Under the pieces are notes generated by a model. That model searched no databases, was not told the origin of the DNA, and saw only the letters and a program-made list of their open reading frames with translations. 64,000 nt of DNA, taken from Roseiarcus sp963770275. Lineage in GTDB: Bacteria > Pseudomonadota > Alphaproteobacteria > Rhizobiales > Beijerinckiaceae. The stretch spans positions 1-64,000 of the forward strand of contig CAVYPD010000016.1 of NCBI GenBank assembly GCA_963770275.1, written 5' to 3'. The translations under genes and the position numbers were made by a program. Positions 7,996-17,714 of this stretch are shown in pieces. Positions within the stretch are counted from its first letter, which is position 1. Every line of letters starts with the position of its first letter.

Positions 7996-9168
7996 ATGGC
8001 GCATCGGCTTCGTTTTGGCATCTTTCTGGCGCCGTTCCATAAGCCAGGCATCAATCCGACGCTCGCGCTGCAGAGCGATCTCGAGCTCATCCAATGGCTC
8101 GATCGCTGCGGCTATGACGAAGCGTGGTTCGGCGAACATCATTCGGCGGGAACGGAGATCAGCGCTTCGCCGGAAATCTTGATGGCCGTGGCTGCTGAAC
8201 GGACGCGCCATATCAAGTTGGGCTCGGGTGTCGTCAGCCTCTCTTATCACAATCCCCTTTGGGTCGCCGAGCGCATAGTCCTGCTCGACCATCTCACGCG
8301 CGGGCGCGTCATGCTCGGCGTCGGACCGGGCTCGCTGCCGACCGACGGGGCGATGATCGGCATCAAACAGGCCGACACCAGGCGATTGCTCGAAGACAGC
8401 CTCGGCGTCATCATGCGGCTGCTCAAGGGCGAGTCGGTCAGTTTCAAGAACGAACGCTGGGAGCTGGTCGACGCGCGCCTGCATCTGCGCCCCTACTCGA
8501 ATCCGCTGTTCGACGTGGCGGTCGCGGCGGTCGCCTCGCCCACAGGTCCGCGCCTCGCCGCGCGTCATGGCGTTGGTCTGCTCTCCGTCGGGGCGACCAC
8601 GGCGGCCGGTTTCGATGCGCTGGCTCTTCATTGGGAGGTGATGGAGGACCAGGCGAAGGTGCACAACACGCATGTCGACCGATCAAAATGGCGTCTCGTC
8701 GGCCTGTGTCACGCCGCCGAAACGATCGAGCAGGCCTACCGCGATGTCGAATATGGCATCGAACATTGGTTCCAATATTTTCAGGCTGTAGCCGCCTTCC
8801 CGCAGATGGCCGTTCCCGGGAGCAACGTCAAAGAGATGATCTCGTTCATCAACGATTCCGGTTTCGGCGCGATCGGCACGCCAGACATGGTCACCGCGCA
8901 GATCGATCGGCTGATAACGCAGTCGAACGGCGGCTTCGGCGCCTATCTGATGCTGGGGCACAATTGGGCCGATCCGCGCGCCACACTACGCAGCTACGAG
9001 TTGATCGCCCGCCACGTGATGCCGCATTTCCATGGCCACGCGGAGCAGACCCTGGACGCCGCCGCGCGCGCGCGCGCCGTGCGCTCCGACCTCGCCGCGC
9101 AGCAGCAGAAAGCGGTCGAAGTCGCGACGGAGGCTTACGCCAAGGACAAGGCGAGTCGAGTGGGCTAA
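7996..9168 (+). CDS. Luciferase-like (LLM) flavin-dependent monooxygenase
   Basis: 390 residues from the ATG at 7996, preceded by GGGAGGAG; in-frame ATGs upstream lack this. The TIM-barrel begins LRFGIFLAPFHKPG, with WLDRCGYDEAWFGEHHS, TRHIKLGSGVVSLSYHNPLWVAER and RVMLGVGPGSLPTD, typical of the bacterial luciferase superfamily (limonene-monooxygenase or alkanal-monooxygenase-like subgroup). It uses reduced flavin and O2 to oxidise an unknown small organic substrate. The divergent flavin reductase at 7235-7737 is the obvious electron supplier. The C-terminal 50 residues are an Ala-rich helix. The frame is intact. Confidence 0.88.
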   Translation: MAHRLRFGIFLAPFHKPGINPTLALQSDLELIQWLDRCGYDEAWFGEHHSAGTEISASPEILMAVAAERTRHIKLGSGVVSLSYHNPLWVAERIVLLDHLTRGRVMLGVGPGSLPTDGAMIGIKQADTRRLLEDSLGVIMRLLKGESVSFKNERWELVDARLHLRPYSNPLFDVAVAAVASPTGPRLAARHGVGLLSVGATTAAGFDALALHWEVMEDQAKVHNTHVDRSKWRLVGLCHAAETIEQAYRDVEYGIEHWFQYFQAVAAFPQMAVPGSNVKEMISFINDSGFGAIGTPDMVTAQIDRLITQSNGGFGAYLMLGHNWADPRATLRSYELIARHVMPHFHGHAEQTLDAAARARAVRSDLAAQQQKAVEVATEAYAKDKASRVG

Positions 9169-9202
9169 GACGAACCCGATGGGCCTCGCCAGCGTCGCAC
9201 GC

Positions 9203-10496
9203 TCACGTCCGCGTTAAGGTCGCGATGTAAAAGCCGTCCGTGCCGGTCGTTCTCGGGCTGAGGCGAAGGCCGGCGCCGAGCGTCGATCGATGCTCGGCGA
9301 GCGCCGGCAAGCCGGCCGAATTCGCCTGCGCATTCGCGTCGATCGGCAGGAGATCGTCGTGGCGCTCGAGGAAGGCGGCGATCCGGTCCTCGTTCTCGGC
9401 GCGCAGGACGGAGCAGGTTATATAAACGATGCGTCCGCCTTGCTTGACGAAACGCAACGCGCTTTCGAGCGTCTCGTCCTGATCCTTGATGCGCTGTTCG
9501 AGCGCGCCGGGGCGGATGCGCCATTTGGCGTCGGGATTGCGCCGCCAGGCGCCGGAGCCGGTGCATGGCGCGTCGATCAGCACGAGATCGCAGCGTCCTT
9601 CGAGGTCGGCGAGCACGTCCGTTTGACCCCTCGGCGCCCGCACCTGGACATTGCGCGCGCCGGAGCGGGCGAGCCTGGCGAAGATCGGCGCAAGGCGATG
9701 CGCGTCGGGGTCGGCGGCGTAGATCTGCCCCTGGTTCTCCATCGCGGCGGCGAGCGCCAGCGTCTTGCCGCCGGCGCCTGCGCAAAGGTCGAGGACCTGC
9801 ATGCCGGGCTTGGCTTCCGCGAGGAGCGCCGCAAGCTGCGAGCCCTCGTCCTGCAACTCGACGAGACCCTTGACGTAGGCCGGGTCGGAGGCGAGCGGCG
9901 GCGCGCGGCCGTCCGGGCGCATGGCGATGCGCAGGCCCACGGGAGAGAGCGGCGTCGGCTCGGGCTTGAGATGGGCGAGCGCGCGCGAGCGCCTTGTCGC
10001 GATTGGTCTTGAGAAGGTTCACGCGCAGATCGACGGGCGCCCGCTCGGCGAGCGCCCTGCCCTCCTCCGCAGCGGAAGCGCCGAAGCTCGCCTCCAGTTG
10101 CTGCGCGAGCCATTCGGGGAAATCTCCAACAACGTGCGAGGGCGCGCCCGAAAGGTCGGCAGCCGCAAGCCGCTCGCGTTCGGCTTCGGTGAGCTTTGCC
10201 GGCGCGTGGCCCTCGCCGGAGAACAAAGCGGCGATCGCCTCGGCGTCGAGGCCGTGCGTTTGTCTCAGCGCGCCCAGCATTTCGGCGCGCGGACCGGGAC
10301 CACCCATGATCCAGGCGGACGAGCTTTTCTTACGCAGCGCGTCATAGACGAGGCCCGATATCGCCGCCCGATCGCCCGAGCCTGCGAAGCGATGCGACAA
10401 GCCCCAATCTTTCATCGCGTCGGTCGCGGGTCGGCGACGGGATTCGATGTCGGCGAGAACTTCGATCGCGGCGGCGGCGCGGGCGGCGGGAATCAT
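9203..10496 (-). CDS. rsmB: RsmB-like 16S rRNA (cytosine-C5) methyltransferase (frameshifted)
   Basis: About 430 residues across one indel near 9975. The N-terminal part (AIEVLADIESRRRP, then FAGSGDRAAISGLVYDALR) is the NusB-like RNA-binding domain. The C-terminal part has the SAM-binding QVLDLCAGAGGKTLALAA, the catalytic Cys in LIDAPCTGSGAWRRNPD, and the second Cys in IVYITCSVLRAENE. It methylates 16S rRNA in the cytoplasm. The start at 10496 matters because a decayed copy of exactly this 5' end recurs at about 11619-11704, beyond the SLATT-like gene. Confidence 0.88.
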
Positions 10497-10782
10497 GGGA
10501 TGGAGAGGCCTGTGGTGGCGTGAAACTGGCCTCTCTTCGAAGGCGCGCTTCGCGCTGCGGATATCAGGAGATGCCGCCGCCGTCCAATCTGGCCGGCGCG
10601 ACGCTCCGCCTCTGGCTCCCAGTCAGACGGCCCTTTCCGCGATCCAATTAGAGGCCGCCTGACGCACGAACCTCTCAATCCGGAGTAGCGTGTGCTCGGA
10701 GGTCCGAATGACAGCCTAAGCTTGGTCGGCTAACGTATTTCACAGCGGACTTGTCCGTTCGCATTCTAGCGGAGAGATTGCA

Positions 10783-11607
10783 ATGTCCGAACCAATCGAA
10801 GACGGTCCTGTCAGAGCAGTTACGTCTAACAAACAACCTAGCGACATCGCCGCAAAAGCGGACGGTGTCTGGACAGTCAGAGCGGAACCCGACCCCGAAA
10901 ACGTCGTCCCGTTCTCTTCAGGACCCGACCCGAATGCTGTCACTGCGCGCTCTGCGCAGCCCCAAAACCCAGGACAGACTGGTTCCGGAGACAGCGCTGT
11001 CGCTAGCCCTGAAATTAACACACCTCTCGACCGCTCGGCCTTAGAGAAACTTATAGAAGATGCGTGCAGGAAGGCCGAACAAAATCGCGACTGGTACGAT
11101 AAGCGCGCTCGAGCCATGGGCAAAGTGTCGCAGCGACTGAGACTTTCCGCCGTCGGCTTCGGAGTCTTGGGAGGACTTTGTCCGTTGATCCCAGCAATTT
11201 TGGTTGAGAGAATTTTTGGGGAATCCACGGCCACAACGATTTCTCAAATGGGCTTCGTCCTCTTTGCGCTCGCGGCTGCCGCAGTCGTTTTGGACCAAGC
11301 TTTCGGCTATTCCTCCTCATGGATGCGATCTAGACTGGCGGAGCTGGAGCTCGGCAAGCTTATCGGATCATTCCAGATCGAAGTCCGTTCCGCGCTGGCG
11401 TGTGCGCCGGAAAAACTGGCCGCCGACAACGCCAAGGGCCTCCTCGCCCGCCTAACAGAGTTTGCCGCCAACGCCGACGATATTGTTGTCCGAGAGACAC
11501 AAACTTGGATTTCTGAGTTCAAAGCTGGTCTTCTTCAAGTCGAACAGATCACCCGATCCTCCCCGAAAACAAAAGAATCCAATCAGGACACGTCGAACTT
11601 ACGTTGA
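10783..11607 (+). CDS. SLATT-like two-transmembrane protein (possible immune effector)
   Basis: 274 residues; start supported by GGAGAG upstream. Residues 1-85 are a polar Pro/Ser/Asp-rich region. Then come a charged helix (LIEDACRKAEQNRDWYDKRA), TM1 (about 118-142, around VGFGVLGGLCPLIPAIL) and TM2 (about 152-175, around MGFVLFALAAAAVVLDQAFG). The C-terminal helical region (WMRSRLAELELGKLIGSFQ) completes a layout like SLATT domains, proposed as pore-forming effectors in SMODS/SLOG nucleotide-signalling conflict systems. No nucleotide cyclase, SLOG or NTPase gene is adjacent, so it would be a solitary form. Assignment rests on topology and sequence feel, not a search. Confidence 0.5.
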   Translation: MSEPIEDGPVRAVTSNKQPSDIAAKADGVWTVRAEPDPENVVPFSSGPDPNAVTARSAQPQNPGQTGSGDSAVASPEINTPLDRSALEKLIEDACRKAEQNRDWYDKRARAMGKVSQRLRLSAVGFGVLGGLCPLIPAILVERIFGESTATTISQMGFVLFALAAAAVVLDQAFGYSSSWMRSRLAELELGKLIGSFQIEVRSALACAPEKLAADNAKGLLARLTEFAANADDIVVRETQTWISEFKAGLLQVEQITRSSPKTKESNQDTSNLR

Positions 11608-11618
11608 ATTCGCCGACC

Positions 11619-11704
11619 GGGAGGCGGGTCGGCGATGGATTCGATATCCGTCAGAACCTCGATCGCGTGCTGCGGCGCGGACGGGGAGAAATCTTGGGAT
11701 GTGC
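11619..11704 (-). pseudogene. Decayed copy of the rsmB 5' end
   Basis: This stretch matches bases about 10425-10503 with many scattered differences. Shared strings include GCGGGTCGGCGA, GGATTCGAT, TCGATCGCG and TTGGGATG versus ATGGGATG. Translated on the minus strand it still reads AIEVLTDIES, against AIEVLADIES in RsmB. It is an old partial duplication. The segment between the two copies carries the SLATT-like gene. No remainder of rsmB follows. Confidence 0.65.
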
Positions 11705-11868
11705 AGTCCCAGGTCATAATCCCCCGAAGGCCGCGACCCTACATGCCGCCGTCTTCCCAGGAACAATGTCGCGAGACTGTGGAGCTTGGCCTCGGGGCGG
11801 ACTAGACTGGGTTTCTCGCCATCGCCGAGGTCAGCGGACCGAGTTTGCGGGGCGGCTCAGGAGTTTCC

Positions 11869-12186
11869 ATGAACGATGCAGTGAAACTTGAGGCCCGGCT
11901 CCTGACCGCGGCCGAGCTCGAACTCGTCGCCGTGACCCGGCCGCCGGAAATCGAGCGCCAATCTGTGGATGAACTCAAGTCGGTCGCCCGGCGTCTCCGC
12001 GAGGCGCATGATCGCGCCAAGGGCATCGGAGCGCGTCAAGCGCGTGAGATGCGCGGCAAGGCCGAGCCGCGTGGCGCAACGCCCGCGAAAGACAATTCGG
12101 GAACCGTCGCCAAGGCGCAAGCGTTGCGCGACGCGCTGGATCGGGTGGAGGGGGAACTGGGACGCCGCGATGCGGCGGCGACTTAG
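11869..12186 (+). CDS. Hypothetical protein, charged helical
   Basis: 105 residues from the ATG at 11869 (GGAG upstream). Rich in Ala, Arg, Glu and Lys with repeated helical heptads (LKSVARRLREAHDRAKGIGA, ALRDALDRVEGELGRRD), and probably coiled-coil and cytoplasmic. I recall similar short proteins in Rhizobiales but can name no function. The frame is intact with third-position bias matching the genome. Two hairpins follow the stop, consistent with a terminator. Confidence 0.65.
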   Translation: MNDAVKLEARLLTAAELELVAVTRPPEIERQSVDELKSVARRLREAHDRAKGIGARQAREMRGKAEPRGATPAKDNSGTVAKAQALRDALDRVEGELGRRDAAAT

Positions 12187-12218
12187 GTCAGATTGTATTT
12201 GGGTCGAGGCGGTCAACA

Positions 12219-12251
12219 GGGCGTCCGGAAGGACGCCCGTCTTTCGACGGG
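12219..12251. terminator. Double hairpin between convergent genes
   Basis: GGGCGTCC-GGAA-GGACGCCC (12219-12238) is a perfect 8-bp stem. It overlaps a second hairpin, CCCGTC-TTTC-GACGGG (12236-12251). It lies between the hypothetical gene and the convergent acyl-CoA dehydrogenase. There is no long T-tract, so it may act as a bidirectional attenuating hairpin. Confidence 0.55.
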
Positions 12252-12288
12252 CTACGGTCCGCGTCCACAGTTCCAAATCCAAACCCCG

Positions 12289-13447
12289 CTACTGCCCCAT
12301 CCCCGGCAGGGTCCCCATGCCCTTGGCTAAGATCGTCAGCATCACTTCGTCGGCGCCTCCCGCAATCGACGCAAGGCGCCCGTCGCGGAAGGCGCGGCTC
12401 ACGGGCGTCTCGTTCATGTAGCCCATGCCGCCCCAATATTGCAGGCAGGCGCTCGGCAATTCGCGTCCCAATTGTCCGGCCTTGAGCTTCGCCATCGTGG
12501 CGAGCTGCGTCACGTCCGCTCCGCTCGATCATCGCTTCAGCGGCGCGATAGACGAGCGAGCGCAGAAGCTCGATCTCCGTCTGCAATTCGGCCAGCTTGA
12601 AATGCACCGTCTGGTTGTCGAGGATGCTGCGCCCGAAGGCCTTGCGCTGGCGCGCATAGGCGATCGTCTCGGCGATCGTCTGCTCGTGCGCCTTGAGGCA
12701 AGCCGCCGCCGCCCATAGCCGCTCTTCCTGGAACTGCATCATCTGGTAGACGAAGCCCTTGCCCTCGTCGCCGATGCGGTTGCGCTTCGGAACCCTCACG
12801 CCCTCGAAGAAAATCTGCGCGGTGTCGGACGCGCGCATGCCGAGCTTGTCGAGCTTGCGCGCAACCGTGACGCCCTTCGTTTTCATCGGCACGCAGATCA
12901 GCGATTTGTTGCGATGTTTGGGGCCATCGCCCGTGTTGGCGAGCAGGCACATCCAGTCGGCCTGGGCGCCGTTGGTGATCCACATCTTGCCGCCATCGAT
13001 CACGTAATCGTCGCCGTCCGATCGCGCGGCGGTCTTGATCTCGGCGACGTCGGAGCCGGCGCCGGGTTCAGACACGCCGACGCAGGCGACCACGTCACCC
13101 GAAATCGCGGGCGCGAGAAACTCGCGGCGCAACGCGTCCGAGCCAAACCTGGCGAGCGCAGGCGTGGCCATGTCCGTGTGGACGCCGATCGCCGCCGGCA
13201 CCGAGCCGCTGTGCACGCCGCCGAGTTCCTCCGCCATCATCACTGCGTAGGAATAGTCGAGCCCCGCGCCGCCAAATTCGGCCGGCTTGTTCAATCCGAG
13301 GAAGCCGAGATCCCCGAGCTTCTTGAACAGTTCATGCGTCGGAAATTGACCCGCCGCCTCCCACTCGTCGACATGAGGATTGATCTCGGCGGCGATGAAT
13401 TTTTGTAAGCTTCGACGCGGCTCGTCGTGCTCGGCCGTGAACAACAT
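12289..13447 (-). CDS. Acyl-CoA dehydrogenase (frameshifted)
   Basis: About 385 residues with one indel near 12520. The N-terminal helical domain starts MLFTAEHDEPRRSLQKFI. The middle beta domain has VACVGVSEPGAGSDVAEIKT and KMWITNGAQADW (FAD/substrate contacts). The C-terminal domain has ERLWAAAACLKAHEQTIAET, YARQRKAFGRSI, and the catalytic-Glu region around GGADEVML near the end. It is an FAD enzyme making enoyl-CoA, passing electrons to ETF. The N-terminus resembles the citronellyl/isovaleryl-CoA branch; exact substrate unknown. No other beta-oxidation gene is adjacent. Confidence 0.85.
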
Positions 13448-13497
13448 GGGTAGCCCTCCGCTCCTTCCCTGAAGTATTCCTTGATCGAGCTAAGCCA

Positions 13498-13592
13498 TCA
13501 TCATCATTGCGAGCGAAGCGAGGCAATCCAGGGAACGTAGGGCGCCCCACTGCCTTCTGGATCGCCGCGTCGCTGCGCTCCTCTCGATGACG
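13498..13592. repeat. Palindromic intergenic repeat, GCGAGCGAAGCGAGGCAATCCAG type
   Basis: An imperfect inverted repeat: ATTGCGAGCGAAGCGAGGCA followed by ATCCAG on one side, and a right arm of CTGGATCGCCGCGTCGC and GCTCCTCTCGATGACG. This kind of element is dispersed in Rhizobiales genomes. A second copy lies, unusually, inside the L,D-transpeptidase coding sequence at about 53445-53515. The rest of the gap 13448-13788 shows nothing else. Confidence 0.65.
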
Positions 13593-13788
13593 GCTTTGGC
13601 CCGTCAGCCTATCACTGAATTGCTGTCTGTCGCCCGCATCGCGTTTTGCTGGTCGTCATCTCAGAAGAGCATGGTTTGAAATTGTTCTAATTGCGAAATG
13701 ATCGCAAACGCTTGCGGCGCGATTGGCGCTTCTCTACCTCTGGCTCAACCGTCGGCCGCATGCCGGCGCCAGCTGAGAGACATTCATC

Positions 13789-14106
13789 ATGCAGATTGCC
13801 GCGACACCGGACTGCGACACGATCGCAGCGCTGGACCAGATGAAGAGATCAGTCCGGGTGGCCTTTTGCGGCGTCATGCAATCGACGCGGCTCCCGCCCA
13901 TGGCCGCGCTAAGTCTCGCGGCTACGGCGGTCGGCCTGCTCTATCTCGAGGTCGCGGCGGCGCATAGCGGCGCCGACCAATGCCCCTGCGGTTGGGAGCC
14001 ACGCAGCGCAGCCGACCTCGAGGCGTTGCAGACCTCGCTTGCGCTCGCCGCCAAGCCGCATCGCCCCGCTGATTTCCACGCGGTTCAGGTCGAGGGCCAC
14101 GCCTGA
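13789..14106 (+). CDS. Small hypothetical protein with one TM segment
   Basis: 105 residues from the ATG at 13789, with GAGAGA upstream. A polar N-terminus precedes a hydrophobic segment (about 37-58, around AALSLAATAVGLLYLEVAAA). The C-terminal half is polar, with CPCGWEPRSAADLEALQ and paired Cys residues. It may be a membrane-anchored or exported protein. No family recognised; coding nature is moderately supported by composition only. Confidence 0.45.
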   Translation: MQIAATPDCDTIAALDQMKRSVRVAFCGVMQSTRLPPMAALSLAATAVGLLYLEVAAAHSGADQCPCGWEPRSAADLEALQTSLALAAKPHRPADFHAVQVEGHA

Positions 14107-14373
14107 GGATAAAAGCTTGGCGGGCTGCGCGACTTGTCAGGGCAATTAGCGGCTAGGCGTGATCGCACGCCAACTCCGTCTCGTCCTGAGGGTCGCGCTA
14201 GCACGGCGTCGAGCGGGGCGGCTCAGAATGATGAACTGAGCGCGTCCGAAGGCCAGGCGCACCAGGTCGGGCGCGAGCGATGCTCGCTCAGCTGAGCAGA
14301 GTTGATCGAATCGCGGCTTTCAGCGATTCTTCCCGCTCCCGGCGCGGCCCGCGCGGATGAGGAAGACTCGCAG

Positions 14374-14517
14374 ATGTCCAGAAACCTTCGCATCCTTGTC
14401 GCCTGCGCAATTCTTGCCGGACTTGCTGCTTGCGCCGCGCCGCCCCCCGCCCCCGTGATCACCGCCCCGCCCCCGAAGCCGCTCGACGCCAAGACGCAGC
14501 TCGAGAACCACATGTGA
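14374..14517 (+). CDS. Small lipoprotein
   Basis: 47 residues from the ATG at 14374, preceded by GAGGAAG. A basic start (MSRNLRI) and a hydrophobic core lead to the lipobox LAAC at about residue 20. A Pro-rich mature part (PPPAPVITAPPPKP) follows. It should be lipidated at that Cys by Lgt and cleaved by LspA. Size and Pro-rich tail recall entericidin-like or other tiny lipoproteins. An earlier in-frame ATG at 14302 would bury the signal. Confidence 0.6.
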   Translation: MSRNLRILVACAILAGLAACAAPPPAPVITAPPPKPLDAKTQLENHM

Positions 14518-14645
14518 AAAGATGCGGCGGACCAGTGCAAACGAACGCGCCCGCGAATGCGCGCCGCTGGCGCCTGACGAACTTGCGGCGCCGCGCATTA
14601 CGGCAGCGCTGCTGACCGCCTCTTTTTGAGGATCAGGAGTTCGCC

Positions 14646-15586
14646 GTGGCCCACGATGTTATCCACACGTCCACAGAGGACACGCTCCCGCCTTTCGATC
14701 CGGCCACGTTCTGGACGCGGTTTCGGCACGGGACCGCATCGGTCGCCGGCGTGCGCCTGCATTTCGTCGAGGGCGGCGACGGCGCCCCGATCCTCCTGCT
14801 GCCCGGCTGGCCGCAGAGTTGGTATGTCTGGCGCTATGTCATGCCACTGCTCGCCTCACGGCGGGCGACGCGTCATCGCTCTCGATCCTCGCGGCATGGG
14901 CGACTCGGATCGACCGGCGTCCGGCTACGACATGCGGACCGTCGCTGCCGAAATCCATGGCTTCGTTGAGGCTTTGGGACTGACGGCAAACGCTGCGCTC
15001 GATGTGGTGGGCCACGACGTCGGCACATGGATCGGCTATGCCTACGCCGCCGATTGGCCAGAGCGATATCCGGCGGCTCGCCTTGTTTGACGCCAGGCTG
15101 CCTGGCGTAAGCCCCCCGCCCGCTGCCGGCATACCCTCGGAAGACCTGAACCTGAAAACCTGGCATTTCGCCTTCAACCGGCTCGACGACCTTCCTGAAA
15201 TCCTGCTCGCGGGGCGCGAGCGCGAGTTTCTGACCTGGCTCTTCCGAGCCAAGGCGGTTCGGCACTGGGCGATCACGCCGACTGATCTCGAAGAATATGT
15301 GCGGGTGAACGCCGCTCCCGGCGCATCGCGGGCCGCGTTCTCCTATTACCGGGCCAACTTCAGCCCCGAGGGACTTGAGGCCAGCCGGGCTCGCGCCGAA
15401 CGCAAACTCGACATGCCCATATTGGCCTTCGGCGCCGAGACCGGTGTCGGCGCCGGCCTGATCGATACAATGCGTCTCGTCGCGACGGACGTCCGCGGCG
15501 GCATCTTCGCCGGGTGCGGTCATTATATGCCGGAGGAAGCGCCGCGCGCTTTGGCCGAGCAAGTCCTTAAGTTCCTGAGCGCGTGA
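14646..15586 (+). CDS. Epoxide-hydrolase-like alpha/beta hydrolase (frameshifted)
   Basis: About 313 residues across two indels (near 14860 and 15070). The fold markers are PGWPQSWYVWR, ALDPRGMGDSDRP, nucleophile Asp in VVGHDVGTWIG, and the catalytic His near the end in CGHYMPEEAP. The Asp nucleophile, rather than Ser, fits epoxide hydrolases and fluoroacetate or haloalkane dehalogenases. The GWP motif favours epoxide hydrolase. The cap region (TWHFAFNRLDDLPEILLAGRE) is typical. The gene is probably cytoplasmic with unknown substrate. It converges on guaB. Confidence 0.82.
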
Positions 15587-15656
15587 AAGGGATTGCGTCG
15601 CAAGTTCGTCGCTAACCCTTTGCGTGTATGCGGCGGCGCAGATTGCGCCGCGCGCC

Positions 15657-17157
15657 TCACGCCCCGGACGGGTGATAGTTCGGGCTCTCGCGGGTGATGG
15701 CGACGTCGTGGACGTGGCTCTCGCGAAGTCCGGCGCTGGTGATGCGCATGAAGCGCGCCTTCTCTTGGAACTCCGGGATCGTTTCCGCCCCGACATAGCC
15801 CATGGCCGCGCGCAAGCCCCCGGCGAGCTGGTGCACGATCGCAGCCGTCGGGCCGCGATAGGGCACCTGCCCTTCCACGCCTTCGGGCACGAGCTTCATC
15901 TGATCCTTCACGTCCTGCTGGAAGTAGCGGTCGGCCGACCCTTGAGCCATCGCGCCGAGCGAGCCCATGCCGCGGTAGCTCTTGTATGAGCGCCCCTGGT
16001 AGAGGAACACTTCGCCCGGGCTCTCGTCGGTGCCGGCGAGCAGCGAGCCGATCATCACGCTGTCGGCGCCGCCCGCGATCGCCTTGGCGAGATCGCCGGA
16101 ATATTTCACGCCACCATCGCCGATCACCGGCACACCGGACGCGCGCGCGGCCTCCGCAGCTTCGAGGATCGCGGTCAGCTGTGGCACGCCGACGCCGGCG
16201 ACGATGCGGGTGGTGCAGATCGAGCCGGGTCCGATGCCGACCTTGATCGCGTCCGCGCCGGCGTCGATGAGCGCCATGGCGCCTTCGCGCGTCGCCACAT
16301 TGCCGGCGATGACCGAAACCTTGTTGGTGGCGCGCTGGATGCGCCGGACCTGTTGCAGGACCTGCTCGGAATGGCCGTGCGCCGTATCGACGACGAGACA
16401 GTCGACGCCGGCCGCCATCAGCATCTCGGCGCGCTCGAACCCCTTGTCGCCGACCGTGGTGGCGGCGGCGACGCGCAAGCGTCCGTCGACGTCCTTGGCG
16501 GCGTTCGGATGCGTCGTCGCCTTCTCGATGTCCTTGACGGTGATGAGCCCGACGCACCGTTGCGCATCGTCGACGACCACCAGCTTTTCGATGCGGTGAA
16601 TATGCAGGAGCCGGCGGGCCTCTTCGTGGTTCACGCCCTCGCCGACCGTGACCACCTTGCGGGTCATGAGGTCGGTCACCGGCTGGCGCGGATCGTCGGC
16701 GAAGCGCACGTCGCGGTTGGTGAGAATGCCGAGAAGCTTCGCAGGCTTTCCGTCCGCCCCGCGCTCGACCACGGGAATGCCGGAGATCGAAGCGCGACGC
16801 ATGAGGGCGAGCGCGTCGGCGAGCGTGGCGTCGGGAAAGATGGTGATCGGGTCGACCACCATCCCGCTCTCGAACCGCTTGACCTTGCGCACCTCTTCCG
16901 CCTGATCCGCCGGCTGAAGGTTACGGTGGATGACGCCGATGCCGCCAGCCTCCGCCATGGCGATTGCGAGTCTCGCCTCGGTGACGGTGTCCATCGCCGC
17001 GGAGATGATCGGCAGGTTGAGGCGAATCGTCCGCGTAAGCTGAGTTCGCGATATTCGTTGCGCTCGGCATGACCGCGCTTAATCCCGGGCGCAGCAAGAC
17101 GTCGTCGAACGCAAGGCCTTCAGGAATAGAATTGGGTTCAATCACCGCCATCGCCAT
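15657..17157 (-). CDS. guaB: IMP dehydrogenase (one frameshift)
   Basis: About 498 residues; an indel near 17030 separates the N-terminus (IPEGLAFDDVLLRPGLS) from the rest. It oxidises IMP to XMP with NAD+, the committed step to GMP. The order is TIM-barrel strand 1, a CBS pair (about 90-210, with LGILTNRDVRF and CVGLITVKDIEKA), the catalytic Cys loop GPGSICTTR, then GGVKYSGDLAKAIAGGAD and a C-terminal YRGPTAAIVHQLAGGLRAAM. It is essential in most bacteria, so the frameshift is probably a sequence error. guaC, which reverses the pathway, lies 7.5 kb away. Confidence 0.95.
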
Positions 17158-17272
17158 GCGTCCTTATGTGGATCGAAGGGGCGGATGGCACAAGACTCGC
17201 ATCCGCTGCATGGCGCGGCTGCCTAACATGGGCGAGGCGAAGTTCCTAGGAACCATTCGAGCCGGCAGGCCG

Positions 17273-17471
17273 AATCGTCGTGGAGGTCTGCCGAGCACCG
17301 CCGACGATCACGGGGTCAAGCTCGACGGCACCGCTGCCGAGCGTGGCGCATTATCTCATTCTCGACCCCGATCGCCGCGTCATGATCCACCACAGGCGCG
17401 GGCATGCGGGCGCGATCGAGACACGCGTCCTGCGGGACGGCAAAGTGATCACTCGACCCACCCGGCGTTGA
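17273..17471 (+). pseudogene. Uma2-family (DUF820) nuclease-like remnant
   Basis: Three frames together read IVVEV, then PSTADDHGVKLDG, then LPSVAHYLILDPDRR with a short tail. This matches the conserved core of Uma2 endonuclease-like proteins (VEVLSPST..., PSV.HYLI.D). Only about 65 of the usual 190 residues are present and the N-terminal part is missing, so it is a relic even allowing for indels. The rest of the gap 17158-17714 shows no other convincing gene. Confidence 0.5.
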
Positions 17472-17714
17472 AGCCCAGGTCGCGGCGTTCTTCGCAATCG
17501 AATAAGGGGCGCGGCCCGATCAGCTCGGCAGCTTGTCGGCCAAAACATCGACGCGAATGAGTTTCCGGCGGTTTGGCGAACAGGTCCGAACGCCTTCGCC
17601 ATCAGGGCTTGCCACCTGGCGCCGAGAGCCCTTGGCGGTGTCGAATTTGGAGACCGACGCATTCGCTCTCCACCTGCAGATGTTCTACGAGGTGTGGCTG
17701 CTTTGAGGTGAACC

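Noticed and set aside
17500..17714. Short frame ending FALHLQMFYEVWLL before the cupin gene
   Set aside because: Protein-like tail, but no start, no ribosome-binding site and no recognisable family; too little to annotate.
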